The notes beneath the pieces are model-generated. The model saw only the letters and a list, made by a program, of their open reading frames with translations. It ran no database searches and was not told the DNA's origin. Below are positions 55,020 to 64,000 of a stretch of 64,000 bases of DNA, in pieces; position 1 is the first letter of the stretch; the number at the start of each line of letters is the position of its first letter. Both the position numbers and the translations under genes were made by a program. Source of the DNA: Branchipolynoe longqiensis (Eukaryota > Annelida > Polychaeta > Phyllodocida > Polynoidae); the NCBI GenBank assembly GCA_030323885.1, contig CM059193.1, forward strand, positions 91,947,990-92,011,989, given 5' to 3'.

Positions 55020-55650
55020 ATAAAATGTTAGCCTCTGATCAGTTCTCACAGAACTCTATACCATTAAAAAGAGGAGAAATAACTCTTTAAAATGATATAT
55101 AACATGACCTGGAAATAGCACCCTCGGAAAGTCAGTTTAAAAAAAGAAATTGGTTAATGAATTTATTTACCATGACCATACAATTTTAAGCAGTGATCAG
55201 TTCGCAAGGAACTCTATACCATTAACAAGAGGAGAAATCGCTCTTTAAAATGATATATGACATGACTCGGAAATACCACTCTCAGAAAGCCTGTTTTTTT
55301 TAAAAATATATATATTTATGAATGTATTTACACTGACCATAATATTTTAGGCTGTAATCACTTTTCAAAGAACTGTGTATACCATTAAAAAGAGGAGACA
55401 ACACTCTTTAAAATGATATATAACATGACCCAGAAATATCACCCTCGGAAAGTCCAGCTTTTTTGTTTAGTTTAAAATAGTTTTTTTTATTTACCTTGCC
55501 CAAAAGATTATACGTTGTGATCACCTCTCAAGAACTCAAAGAACTCTATACCATTAAAAAGAGGAGAAAGAACTCTTTAAAATGATATATAACATGACCC
55601 GGAAATATTGCCCTTGGAAAATGAATATATTTACCCTGCCCATAGCACAT
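55020..55650. repeat. ~160-bp tandem repeat, 4 copies
   Basis: Each unit contains 'actctataccattaa', 'agaggagaa', 'ctctttaaaatgatata' and 'acatgac', at starts about 55037, 55195, 55351 and 55520. Copies differ by poly-A/T length. No coding potential. Confidence 0.85.
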
Positions 55651-56440
55651 GTATGTCTCTTTATGTTCTAATTATCTCCATTATATTTATAATAGTTGTC
55701 AAATGTTTTGCCTGTAGGCCTACATTGTTAACTGATGGCACAATTGATTATACAAAAATTTCAACAAAAGTGAAAATTTGGAAAAATAAATGTAGGCCTC
55801 ATGTATTTCAATTGTGCAAATGACACAAAATGTCATTTTTGATGCATCATATCTTCCTTCTTCCTCTGTTGTATGATTAGAAAAAAATACATTTGATAAG
55901 TGTGCTATATATATTGCATGTACCAAATATGAGTTCAGTACTGACAGGAGGCCTGTTATCAATAGTTTAAATTTTAGGAGTTTTGAAAACTGGTGGTTTG
56001 AATTATTTTGCAAACAGCTAAAATATTGTTCAACCTGTCACATCTCATTTTCGAATGCAGCCAGAGCCTTGTAATTTTGCATGTGATCATAGTTTGGTAG
56101 CAGCTATGTTTCCTACAAGTTTCATGTGATTTGGTGAACTTAAAAAAAAAAAAGAGTGGGTATACCTACTACTACTAATATTGAGTCTGAGTACTGGACT
56201 ACTGAGTACTAGTACTACTACTACTAGTACTAGAGATAAAAAAAATACCACCAAAAATCCTGGAACACTGTAGAAAAATTCAATCAAATTAATCAAACTC
56301 ACTGTATTGTCGAGGGGTGAGGCTACAACCCAACAATGTCCAAAAACAAATGCACACTAACACTGTCACTATCTATGTGTAATAATATTTGTGACACCAA
56401 GTAATTGAAGCATCTGCATTGCAGCCGTAAATTATAACAC
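55651..56440. other. no gene seen
   Basis: AT-rich unassigned sequence with a (TACTAC)n patch near 56165-56230. Confidence 0.5.
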
Positions 56441-56452
56441 CGCCTCTACTGT

Positions 56453-56619
56453 GTGATGTCTGTTGTCTTGTGTGCCGATACTGACAGACATTGTCAGTTG
56501 ATTAAATGCAATGCGTTGGAACTCTGGTTAGAGTATACGTATCTGCATCAAGTTAATAACGGGATCACGGTAACTTTAAAACACAATAATGCAGTTTGTT
56601 TAGACCTCGCGTCTGAAGG
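56453..56619 (+). CDS. candidate coding exon, unknown product
   Basis: A 95-codon open frame starts here; its first 55 or so codons (MMSVVLCADTDRHCQLIKC and on to LDLASE) look non-repetitive and end at a possible donor (GAAG then GTAACA). No domain recognised. It may be chance; listed because the surrounding 300 bp are not repeat. Confidence 0.25.
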
Positions 56620-56720
56620 TAACATCTACACTGGTCAGCGTGTGTCACTGAGGATCCCCCGGCGCTACTCCTGTCACTTTCTACTTTTAGTTTGTTACCT
56701 GGTCTCTTGGTCTTCTTTAA

Positions 56721-56756
56721 AGATGGCGCCACTGAGGTGATTCGGTGGCGCCATCT
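56721..56756. repeat. 12-bp perfect hairpin (AGATGGCGCCAC)
   Basis: Arms 56721-56732 and 56745-56756, loop 12 nt. Confidence 0.8.
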
Positions 56757-56823
56757 GGAGCGAAGGCCAGGGGACCGGCAAGAGCAAAGTAAAGTACCAT
56801 AAAGTACCGTAATGTAATACTAA

Positions 56824-57482
56824 TACCCCTGTCACACTACGACGTAACGAGCCAACGTGAGCCTAACGTGGTCATTTTTCGTCATTACGTTGGGTTACGT
56901 CATGATGACATCAGAATGACGTTAGAATGACATCGAGCTACGTCACATTACATCGTGTTACGTCGAGTTACGTCAAGGTTTTGGACATGTTCAAAACTTT
57001 CGACATAGCTCGAACGTAAGGGTTTACGTTCGCCGTATGTTCTGTTCACGTTCAGTGAACATCAATGACGTTAAACGGACGTTATTCCAACGCTGCTCAC
57101 TACGTTCAACTACGTTCCACTACGTTGACCCACATTAAACCGAGTGCAAATGGCCACGTGGCGTAATGGGAACGTCAGGAGAACGTCAGGAGAACGTCAG
57201 GAGAACGTGCATTCAACATACGTTCAACATCTCATGACGTAGCTAACGTCACGTAACGTTCTTCTGGCGATGGAATAACGTTCATAACGTTCCGTGAGCG
57301 TAGTGACGTTGTCCTCTCTCGTTGAATGACGGTATCACTACGCTTTACCGACATTACGCTCTCGTCCACTACGCTGCATCCACGTTCAACTTGTGCCCAA
57401 ATTTGCATACTACACCGAGAAGTTCAACGTTCTTCACGTTCTCCCTACGCTGATGTCATTACGTCGTAGTGTGACAGTGCCA
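56824..57482. mobile_element. CTGTCACA-type element, ACGTT dialect
   Basis: Ends TACCCCTGTCACACTACGAC and GTCGTAGTGTGACAGTGCCA; TAA left, TTA right. Filled with AACGTT, TACGTCA, GAACGTCAGGA and similar ACGT words. Near-palindrome GTTTTGGACATGTTCAAAAC at 56978-56997. Closest relative in the window is 16590-17255. Confidence 0.85.
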
Positions 57483-58210
57483 TTAGGTAGCATACTGTAA
57501 AGTACCATATACAAAGAACCATATATACACGGCAGTACCATATACAGGCACCGAACCTCTTATCCAACTTCCAGAAATCCGGTGTTGCGGTTTCCCAGGG
57601 ACACCAGTTTGCGAGGGACACATCGCTTCTGCACATGCATCAAAATCGAACAGCATCGTCAATAACCTTATAAATTTAATATAATGTTTTTGTAAAGATG
57701 TTTTCTATATGTGTACCAAACGATTTGTTTCTAGATGGTGTAATTTGAGAGATATTTGACTTCTTCTGTATTTTCTGTATGAACATTGCTCACGACCATT
57801 GACAATGCCTTGAGTTTGACGGTATGCGCAGTGCAAAATGTTAGTTTTATTCAAAATTAATAGAATTCAAGAACCCTAACCTTATAAATTGAATATCTAC
57901 TAGTCTTTATGGTAAAGATGTTTTCTATATGTGTACCAATCGATTTGTTTCTAGATGGTGTAATTTGGGAGATATTTGACCTCTTCTGTATGAAGATTTG
58001 CTCACAGCCGTTAACACTGCATTTGAATGGAAGTGTCCCTGGCAAACTGGTGTCCCTCGGAATCCGCATCACCTGTTGGAGCAAAGTAAAGTACCATAAA
58101 GTACCGTAATGTAATGTAGCCTACCGTAAAGTACCATATACAAAGAACCATATATACACGGCAGTACCATATACAGGCACCGAACCTCTTATCCAGCTTC
58201 CAGAAATCCG
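57483..58210. repeat. duplicated segment around an inverted-end element
   Basis: 'gtaaagtaccatatacaaagaacc' through 'cagaaatccgg' (57496-57580) recurs at 58125-58210. Between them, inverted ends GGGACACCAGTTTGC (57598-57621) and GCAAACTGGTGTCCC (58033-58056) enclose two direct copies of a ~110-bp unit (57699 and 57919). Confidence 0.7.
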
Positions 58211-59148
58211 GCATTATCAGAAAACTGGCTATTGTTACCCCCCTCCCCCCCCCCCCCCCAAACTGGCTAGTTTTACATTGTCCATGTTGCCGGAAACATG
58301 CATAATTCAAAATCCCTGACTACGGGCCTGATATTATGAATACCATAGAGACAGTTCGTAGCGCGCGTCGCTACGCATAAAGTTAACTTCCGGTAGTAGA
58401 TTCAAAGGCTTGTCCAGTCCTTACCTGGCCACCGTCGTCGACGGATCACTGAATGAATAGAAAATTGTCCATCCCACCCACCCATACTATAGTTTAGAGT
58501 CCTCTGATAGGGCTGAGAGATAATGGTTCTTATGACCTTGAAATGAATGTTGCTGTTTAACGCGAATGTGGGAATGTGTGTGAGTGTGCCAGATGTGAGC
58601 TGACCGTGTGACCGTGATCTGCCCCAGTTGCTGCCTCATGTCTTCTGTTTTCAAGTTCCATCTACAGAAATGAATACAGTATCTACAGAAATATATCATA
58701 TGTTAGTATGATAGTACAATCATAAAGTATGTTCTGCACATAAGTAATGAAGAAAATGCAATAGTAGCTATACCTAGCATATGACCTGCACATAAGTAAT
58801 GAACAGTAAAACATAGAAAGGCACAGGTTGTACTACCTGTTGAAGATAGAGTAATTTAAAGCTAATAACCTCAATTGTATTATTGAGAGTGGCTGATAGC
58901 AGATGTTCAGTAAGGTGTAGGAAAGGCTTTGTAAAAATTTATTAAGCCTGATTATTAAATTTATTAGCCCAAACAAAAAAGATTATCTGTGTCTGGTTTT
59001 GAATTATAGGCCTAGGGCCTAGATACTGCATGCTTAGACCTATATGCTACATTGTAGAATATAATCCTCATATATTTTATGGGGTTTAAATGGATTAATA
59101 AACACAAAACACACCCTGCTTTAGAAGTGCATTACCGTACTTTCAATC
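58211..59148. other. mostly unassigned; possible 5' exon
   Basis: Minus strand 58460-58427 ends TCGACGACGGTGGCCAG then GTAAGG, a good donor in CpG-containing sequence, and could be the non-coding first exon of the tetraspanin gene. Another acceptor-like TTTCTGTAG lies at 58663. Both are speculative. Confidence 0.25.
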
Positions 59149-59149
59149 T

Positions 59150-59388
59150 GAAGAGTTCAGGCGCAAAACAATATAAACGCCAATTCAAAAATGGAAATAA
59201 ACATTGAAATCAAACCTTTAAAAAGCCTTTTTTCTTTTTATTCCTATTTTTTTTGTATTGCTCCATAACCATATGTGATCATATGTAAAGTGGAATTAGT
59301 GAGCTTGACAATTATTTTCAGGCAAAAGTCTTTGATTTAAATTACATTTTTGGATTCATGTTTATGTGGTTTTGCGCCTGAACTCTTC
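59150..59388. mobile_element. MITE with 20-bp perfect ends (GAAGAGTTCAGGCGCAAAAC)
   Basis: Left 59150-59169, right 59369-59388, exact reverse complements. No coding sequence. Confidence 0.8.
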
Positions 59389-59631
59389 ATTCTGTTAAAT
59401 ATAATTTGGTTCTTTGCTTTTCATTGTTTATTTGATATTATAAGTAGGTCTATATATATTGAGGCTGTCTCCAGAAAGCCGGAAAATCCATAAATCCAAG
59501 TCACTTCTGGTCCCAAACTTGATGGATATTTGGTCGAGTAGGCCTACCTAGAGAATAGGGCTGCTTTATTTTCTCCTCTTCTGCCATAGGTAGACTATTA
59601 CGTAATAGCATAGACTCTAGTCGATGGTTTT

Positions 59632-59880
59632 GAGTTTCTATCATGTTCTGAGATAAATATATTAGCGTGATCGTTAGAATCTATCTTACATGACCTTGAA
59701 GTTACTTTGATCTAAAATAGCTAACTTAGGAGACATTTGCTGTGTAAATACACTAAATTAATTTTGGCGTGCTTGCCATAACTCTCACCCCATATACTTC
59801 AACAGTAACAGGTTCACTTAAATTGAGTTATATGCTTAAAAAGTGCACCAGTATCTAAATTAGATATGTAGGTTAAAATG
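59632..59880. mobile_element. M1 MITE, truncated
   Basis: Starts GTCGATGGTTTTGAG and keeps 'acaggttcacttaaa' and 'aagtgcaccagtatctaa'. Confidence 0.7.
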
Positions 59881-60034
59881 CCAGGCATCGATGTGTAAAT
59901 TTTCACATTTTCACTTCAGCACAAAATGACCCAAGCGTAATTATGTTTATATCTTTTGTGGGATAGATTAAACCAGAGAGCGTGTATATAAACAGATGAG
60001 AGGGACAACTGTCATACTAGACCCTGTAACAGCT

Positions 60035-60680
60035 TGTAAAGTTTGACCCCTATCTTCATGGCCGCGTCCTGGGTCAACTTCGCAGATTCTTATTATGTCA
60101 CTGTAGACTGTGCTCCTGCATAGTCTATGCCGCTCATGGTCGCCGTAGTGAGTCCCCTCCACAAAGTACGAAGAACACCATAGTCTTCAGTGCTCAGAAA
60201 GGAACTTGACTTTTAATGGCAATGTACACAGTATATATTCAAACTCCCACCCACACATCTACCCACAAAGTTCCGGGATGTGGCTGACACGACATTCCCA
60301 AACACGTCATTGTGTGGGAGATCAGTCACACATTCTGGGTATCTCTGATGACACCAACCAACTTTCCTTAATGTATAGATACAACCTTTATGTGGCAGGC
60401 TACTCAGTGTTTCCCAGTATAGGGTGTGTGTGCTTCTTGGGAGTTCCCCGTCATTCAATACCCATAAACCTGTCCACCACAACCCACACACACATCCGAT
60501 TCCCACCGCACCCACATCCTTCTGGAGGCTGATGGGTTACCCAGATCCGGGTTAGCGGGTTCACATGACACGATGGAGTCTCTATAGACCTTATACATTT
60601 GAACATATATGGTATGGATTCTGTGCACATATTATTATAAATCAATTAAAACTAAAGACATTACTGGGGCTGTCTTTACA
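60035..60680 (-). repeat. 3' LTR of env-bearing LTR element
   Basis: On the minus strand the 646-bp LTR starts TGTAAAGACAGCCCC and ends CTTTACA, a TG...CA pair within the inverted TGTAAAG/CTTTACA. The left boundary is fixed by alignment to the second LTR at 63602; the right boundary by the purine tract. A TATA-like motif is not obvious. Confidence 0.9.
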
Positions 60681-60694
60681 CACCTCCCCAACTT
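60681..60694 (-). other. polypurine tract
   Basis: On the minus strand AAGTTGGGGAGGTG directly precedes the LTR start, as expected for plus-strand priming. Confidence 0.75.
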
Positions 60695-60917
60695 AAAAGT
60701 TTTTAAGCTACACCTCGTAGGCTTCAAAACTCCAAGTATGTCAATAGATTTATACTACCAAGGGCAATATATGAGTACACAAGTAAAAGCAAATAATTAG
60801 CCAACACTCGCAGATGATACCTGTTACATACCTAACTGTCACGTTGAGTCTATGTACTTCTAGATCTACTGCAATGTGGCTGAGTGCAATGATTAAATAT
60901 AAGCAGTAAATACAAAG

Positions 60918-62449
60918 TTATGCGTCCAAGGATGCTAGCTCAATTGCGCTGAGCTCCTCCGACTTGCTTTTCAACCTGTCTTGACAGGCTACCTTTGTTC
61001 TCACAGAAGGATTTGCTGATCCTTTACATCTCCTCCAAGCAATAATCATTAGTATTACCACTACAATGAATACCGCTAGGGCAAAGCTACTCCCAATTAT
61101 TTTCCCAGAACTGAACGACATGTCATACATCACCAACTCGTCATTCCACTTCTGCCAGTCTTTAACATCAAGCAAAGGAACCTGAACTCTGCTCTTGAAT
61201 TGAAGTGCCTGCTGTACCTTTGTTCTTATCTTTGGTGGCAATACAAAATTCATGGTCCTATTGTAGACCAAAGTCACCTGCTTTCGAAGTTGAATGCTGG
61301 ACCCCTTTTTAGTTCCATAGACTTGCCATTGAGCTGTCTCCAATTTGCAATCTCCAGGAATTTCAATTTGGCTGGGTCCACTTATTTCCTTAACTACTGC
61401 TGCTTTTCCCAAACATCTCAAGATTACTGTCAGTTTCTTGTATGCCACAATTACAAAACTCCCAATATCTAGTGGAAAGAAGTGGATCTTCTATTGTAAA
61501 TATTGTGTTTGGCCAACAGCAGGTAGGATAACACGAAAAACCAATTTACCGTCTTCAGACCATAACGGCTCAATTCTCAAGTTCTCGTAATACCATACAG
61601 CATTTAGGGTCTCATAACCCGACTTACGTATTATCAACAGAATCTCGTTCAGTTCCTGCATGCTTAATGTATTCTCAGTGAGCCATCCTCGCTCTAACTC
61701 ATACCTCTGAGTCAGGAAAGCATCCATCCGGGCAGAATACGATTCATGCACACCATACAGTTCCTCAATAACTTGGTCAATAGACCTTGCTAATGTAAGA
61801 TTACTAACTTTATGAGATAATTTTGTCACATCATCACAAAAGTTCAGTACTTGTCTGTCTAGCGCCTCTTGGTGCCTCTGGAGATCTTGGAGGTCCAAGC
61901 GATTCTCCATTACGTATTTCCTTGTTTGGTTTACAACACTGATCATCCGCTGATGATCATGTACCAACATGTCCGTAGTATGGCCAACACTGTCCAATGC
62001 TGCCCGTAACCTGCTCATGTCACTCTCGGTTGCAGTCCCAAAGAGAGATTTACTGATCGTCCCTACGAGATTCAGCAATCCTCTCCTGGTCCTCCTTCTC
62101 CGTTTATGTAGGGAATGGAAGGAACGGCTCTGGTCAGTCCCTGCAACTGGCTGTTGTAGTTCCAACGCATCCAGCCGTGCCGTCCAAGTCTGTTGATCTT
62201 GCTGGGAGATTCTTGGTCCCAATGATTGTATTCCCTCCGAACCCGGTCGACCCACGCCAGCATGGATACCTGTTTCGGTGGGCTGATCACAACCAAAGTG
62301 GTCCAGACTGCTCTAATCGTCCGTGTTGGTCCGACCTGTTCAATCAAGATGCCATCATCCTTGAACAGATCAGCGTTGATATGTTGTCCAAAGTGTGCTA
62401 TCACTAAGCACATCGCGAGAAGATAGCTGCAATACATGGCCTCATGCAT
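60918..62449 (-). pseudogene. env: env-like fusion glycoprotein, broken
   Basis: The protein would be an integral membrane fusion glycoprotein of the baculovirus-F/errantivirus type. In order: a signal-peptide-like hydrophobic start after the Met at 62449; an outer region; a polybasic furin-type site (HKRRRRTRR) near 62100; then directly GLLNLVGTISKSLFG, matching the fusion-peptide position of this family. A coiled-coil-prone stretch rich in Leu/Gln/His follows, then one hydrophobic membrane segment near 61085-61020 and a short charged tail ending at 60918. Two breaks are seen: the frame changes somewhere in the overlap 62255-62072, and an in-frame TAG lies at 61491-61493. It follows the pol remnant, overlapping it by 46 nt. 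It is not expected to make a full-length protein. Confidence 0.8.
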
Positions 62450-63198
62450 TGTTTCTTCTGCACAGTTGGCTCGTCATCACAAGTGCGTTTTCCTCGTATC
62501 GTTGGCGCAAGGATCCTCTCCACTTGCGCGGGTGAGTCCGGTATATCCGTCCTCATATGCTGATCTTCTAAAATGGTCACTGGAATCTGTGAAGAGCTGC
62601 TGTCATCTGCTGCCAGTCTCCGTGCCACCCTAGCACTCCTCCATATGGTTGTCACCACGTCACTAGTCCTATCATCCGTTGACTCTTCACGGTCAAGGGG
62701 GCTGATCCTCCGCCGCTTGCATGTCCGTACAGTCACTACTGGATGCTCTGGCTGTGTGGGAGTTGATATCGGTACATCTATCAATGGCCGTCGTCGTTGG
62801 GTACGGGTCAACCGTGGGTTGACGTCATCCCATACCAAGTCCGGGTTCACCAACCTCACTTTGTCCCTGTTGACTGTGCATGATTTATTGGTCTTTGTAC
62901 CGAGAACCATGATCACAGGACCGCATATCCGAGTCATGATGTACACGTGGTCCCACTTCTCATTGAGAATCACTTCATCACTCCTATAGTCGATAACAGT
63001 TCTGAGTCGTCGGAGACTGTCATCTCCTAATAAAATGTCATGGGCTAATTGGTCGACAATAATCACTTCCAGGTATTCCCCCATCACTTCGATTAGTGAC
63101 CTACCTTCCATCTTTATCAGGTGACCTACTTCACTTTGTGCCCAGCTTTGTCCTCCCTGAGAAACGTTGCTGCGATGTGAGCATGCATAATCTGCCAC
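62404..63198 (-). pseudogene. pol: pol remnant: protease end joined to integrase end
   Basis: 264 open codons. The first part contains HDILLGDDSLRRLRTVIDY, like the C-terminal half of a retropepsin (ILG motif), but the catalytic DTGA half is absent. It is followed at once by GPVIMVLG and NRDKVRLVNPDLVWDDVNPR, which resemble the C-terminal domain of a gypsy-type integrase. Reverse transcriptase, RNase H and the integrase core are missing, an internal deletion of roughly 2-2.5 kb if the parent was of normal size. The last part is basic and Ser/Arg rich, of unknown role. Confidence 0.65.
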
Positions 63199-63509
63199 GT
63201 AGCATTGCGTCCGTTGTCTAGTTCTGACTGTATGTAGTCTGCCATGCTCCTCCTTAGGTCACCACACGATTTGTAGCCCACCACCTGGATAGTCAGTTCG
63301 TCCCCGGTGTCGGTCCACTCCATCGCCTGCGTCACTGCATCTATCCAGTCACTTAGTTGTGTGCGATCAGTCCCATCGCAAACATCGATAGAACGAGCAT
63401 GACGTTCCAGATGTTTCTGCAACATAAACCTGTCACGCTGTCTAATGCGGTGTTGCTGCACTTGCAAAAGCTGCTCAGCCATCTTGATGGTGATGAGCTG
63501 CACACCCAT
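63126..63509 (-). pseudogene. gag: gag remnant
   Basis: 127 codons, with DGTDRTQLSDWIDAVTQAM and VVGYKSCGDLRRSMADYI, the capsid-domain style (F/C-D-G-T, then W, then a helical Arg-rich stretch) of gypsy-group Gag proteins. No zinc knuckle. It overlaps the pol remnant in another frame, so a frameshift or deletion joins them. The Met at 63509 lies 74 bp inside the primer-binding site and is a plausible start. Confidence 0.6.
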
Positions 63510-63582
63510 CGTAGTTTCGTCAGCGTAAGTTTCTTCGTCTAGGATTGCAAGCCAGCTGAAGTTTCAATCAGCTGTGCGTTCC

Positions 63583-63600
63583 GATCGTCGTGGTCTGCCA
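63583..63600 (-). other. candidate tRNA primer-binding site
   Basis: On the minus strand, one base after the LTR end CA, the sequence reads TGGCAGACCACGACGATC. The TGG start fits pairing with a tRNA CCA end. The tRNA is not identified. Confidence 0.6.
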
Positions 63601-63601
63601 G

Positions 63602-64000
63602 TGTAAAGTTTGACCCCTATCTTCATGGCCGCGTCCTGGGTCAACTTCGCAGATTCTTATTATGTCGCTGTAGACTGTGCTCCTGCATAGTCTATGCCGC
63701 TCATGGTCGCCATAGTGAGTCCCCTCCACAAAGAACGAAGAACACCATAGTCTTCAGTGCTCAGAAAGGAACTGACTTTTAATGGCAATGTACACAGTAT
63801 ATATTCAAACTCCCACCCACACATCTACCCACAAAGTTCCGGGATGTGGCTGACACAACATTCCCAAACACGTCATTGTGTGGGAGGTCAGTCACACATT
63901 CTGGGTATCTCTGATGACACCAACCAACTGTCCTTAATGTATAGATACAACCTTTATGTGGTAGGCTACTCAGTGCTTCCCAGTATAGGGTGTGTGTGCT
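63602..64000 (-). repeat. 5' LTR, cut by the window edge
   Basis: 399 bp match 60035-60434 with 8 substitutions and 1 single-base indel by my count. The upstream rest of this LTR and its flanking target duplication lie beyond position 64000. Confidence 0.9.

Noticed and set aside
58487..58699. 70-codon minus-strand frame preceded by an acceptor-like TTTCTGTAG
   Set aside because: Ends in low-complexity His/Thr from CACACA-like sequence, no partner exon in frame; kept only as a speculative 5' region.
62072..62426. Plus-strand frames over the env region
   Set aside because: Antisense shadows of env.

Overview
This 64 kb window is animal nuclear DNA, most likely from a marine lophotrochozoan and probably a mollusc. 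It has intron-split genes with GT-AG junctions, several tRNA-derived SINE families with many copies, LINE and LTR retroelement remains, and dozens of small inverted-repeat DNA transposons. One SINE (called SINE-C here; copies at 17455, 23769, 33222 and 47601) looks like a SINE I recall from mollusc genomes. The species assignment is inference. Almost all long open frames in simple repeats are spurious.

Host genes. Both recognisable genes lie on the minus strand and encode tetraspanins. (1) A complete, divergent tetraspanin of 305 codons is spread over eight short exons between 50804 and 35921. I assembled it by eye from splice sites, from continuous phase 0 and from the family's cysteine pattern (CCG, PxSCC, C, GC). 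(2) The first coding exon of a second, more canonical tetraspanin lies at 11154-11098. A CpG-rich segment lies upstream near 11830-12010, and the rest of the gene is probably beyond the left edge.

Retroelements. At 2983-5199 (minus) is a 5'-truncated LINE with an uninterrupted 721-codon reverse transcriptase frame; a short 3' copy of it at 53761-54073 has a clear target duplication. There are other RT fragments at 9990-10085, 19860-20560 and 52993-53631. At the right edge (60035 to beyond 64000, minus) is an LTR element with a baculovirus-F/errantivirus-like env, but with almost all of pol and part of gag missing. Its two LTRs differ by only about 2 percent.

DNA transposons. The most unusual content is a set of at least 12 elements of about 0.3-1.2 kb, spread from 10.6 to 57.5 kb. 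They share ends of the type GGCCCTGTCACAC or ACCCCAGTCACAC and TAA/TTA target duplications. Each is filled with degenerate repeats of its own end words (ACGT, GCGC, CGAC, GTCGCAAGG, GTCCGG, TACGA). Seven otherwise dissimilar ones carry the same near-palindrome GTTTTGNNCATGNNCAAAAC. Copies of host repeats without the insertion give empty sites that prove three insertion points. Other families are TTAA-flanked MITEs with GCATAGTCCGATG ends, a related longer family with GCATGGTCCGATG ends, pogo-like, hAT-like and mariner-like MITEs, and several single palindromic elements.

Layout. 0-2.6 kb holds satellite and simple repeats. 3-5.2 kb is the LINE. 5.2-11 kb is repeat-filled sequence, probably intron 1 of gene 2. 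11-12 kb is its first exon and upstream region. 12-35 kb is an intergenic mass of nested SINEs and MITEs. 35.9-50.8 kb is the tetraspanin gene with repeat-rich introns. 51-55.7 kb holds hAT/LINE remnants, a 20-bp minisatellite and a ~160-bp tandem array. 56.4-60 kb is mixed, and 60-64 kb is the LTR element.
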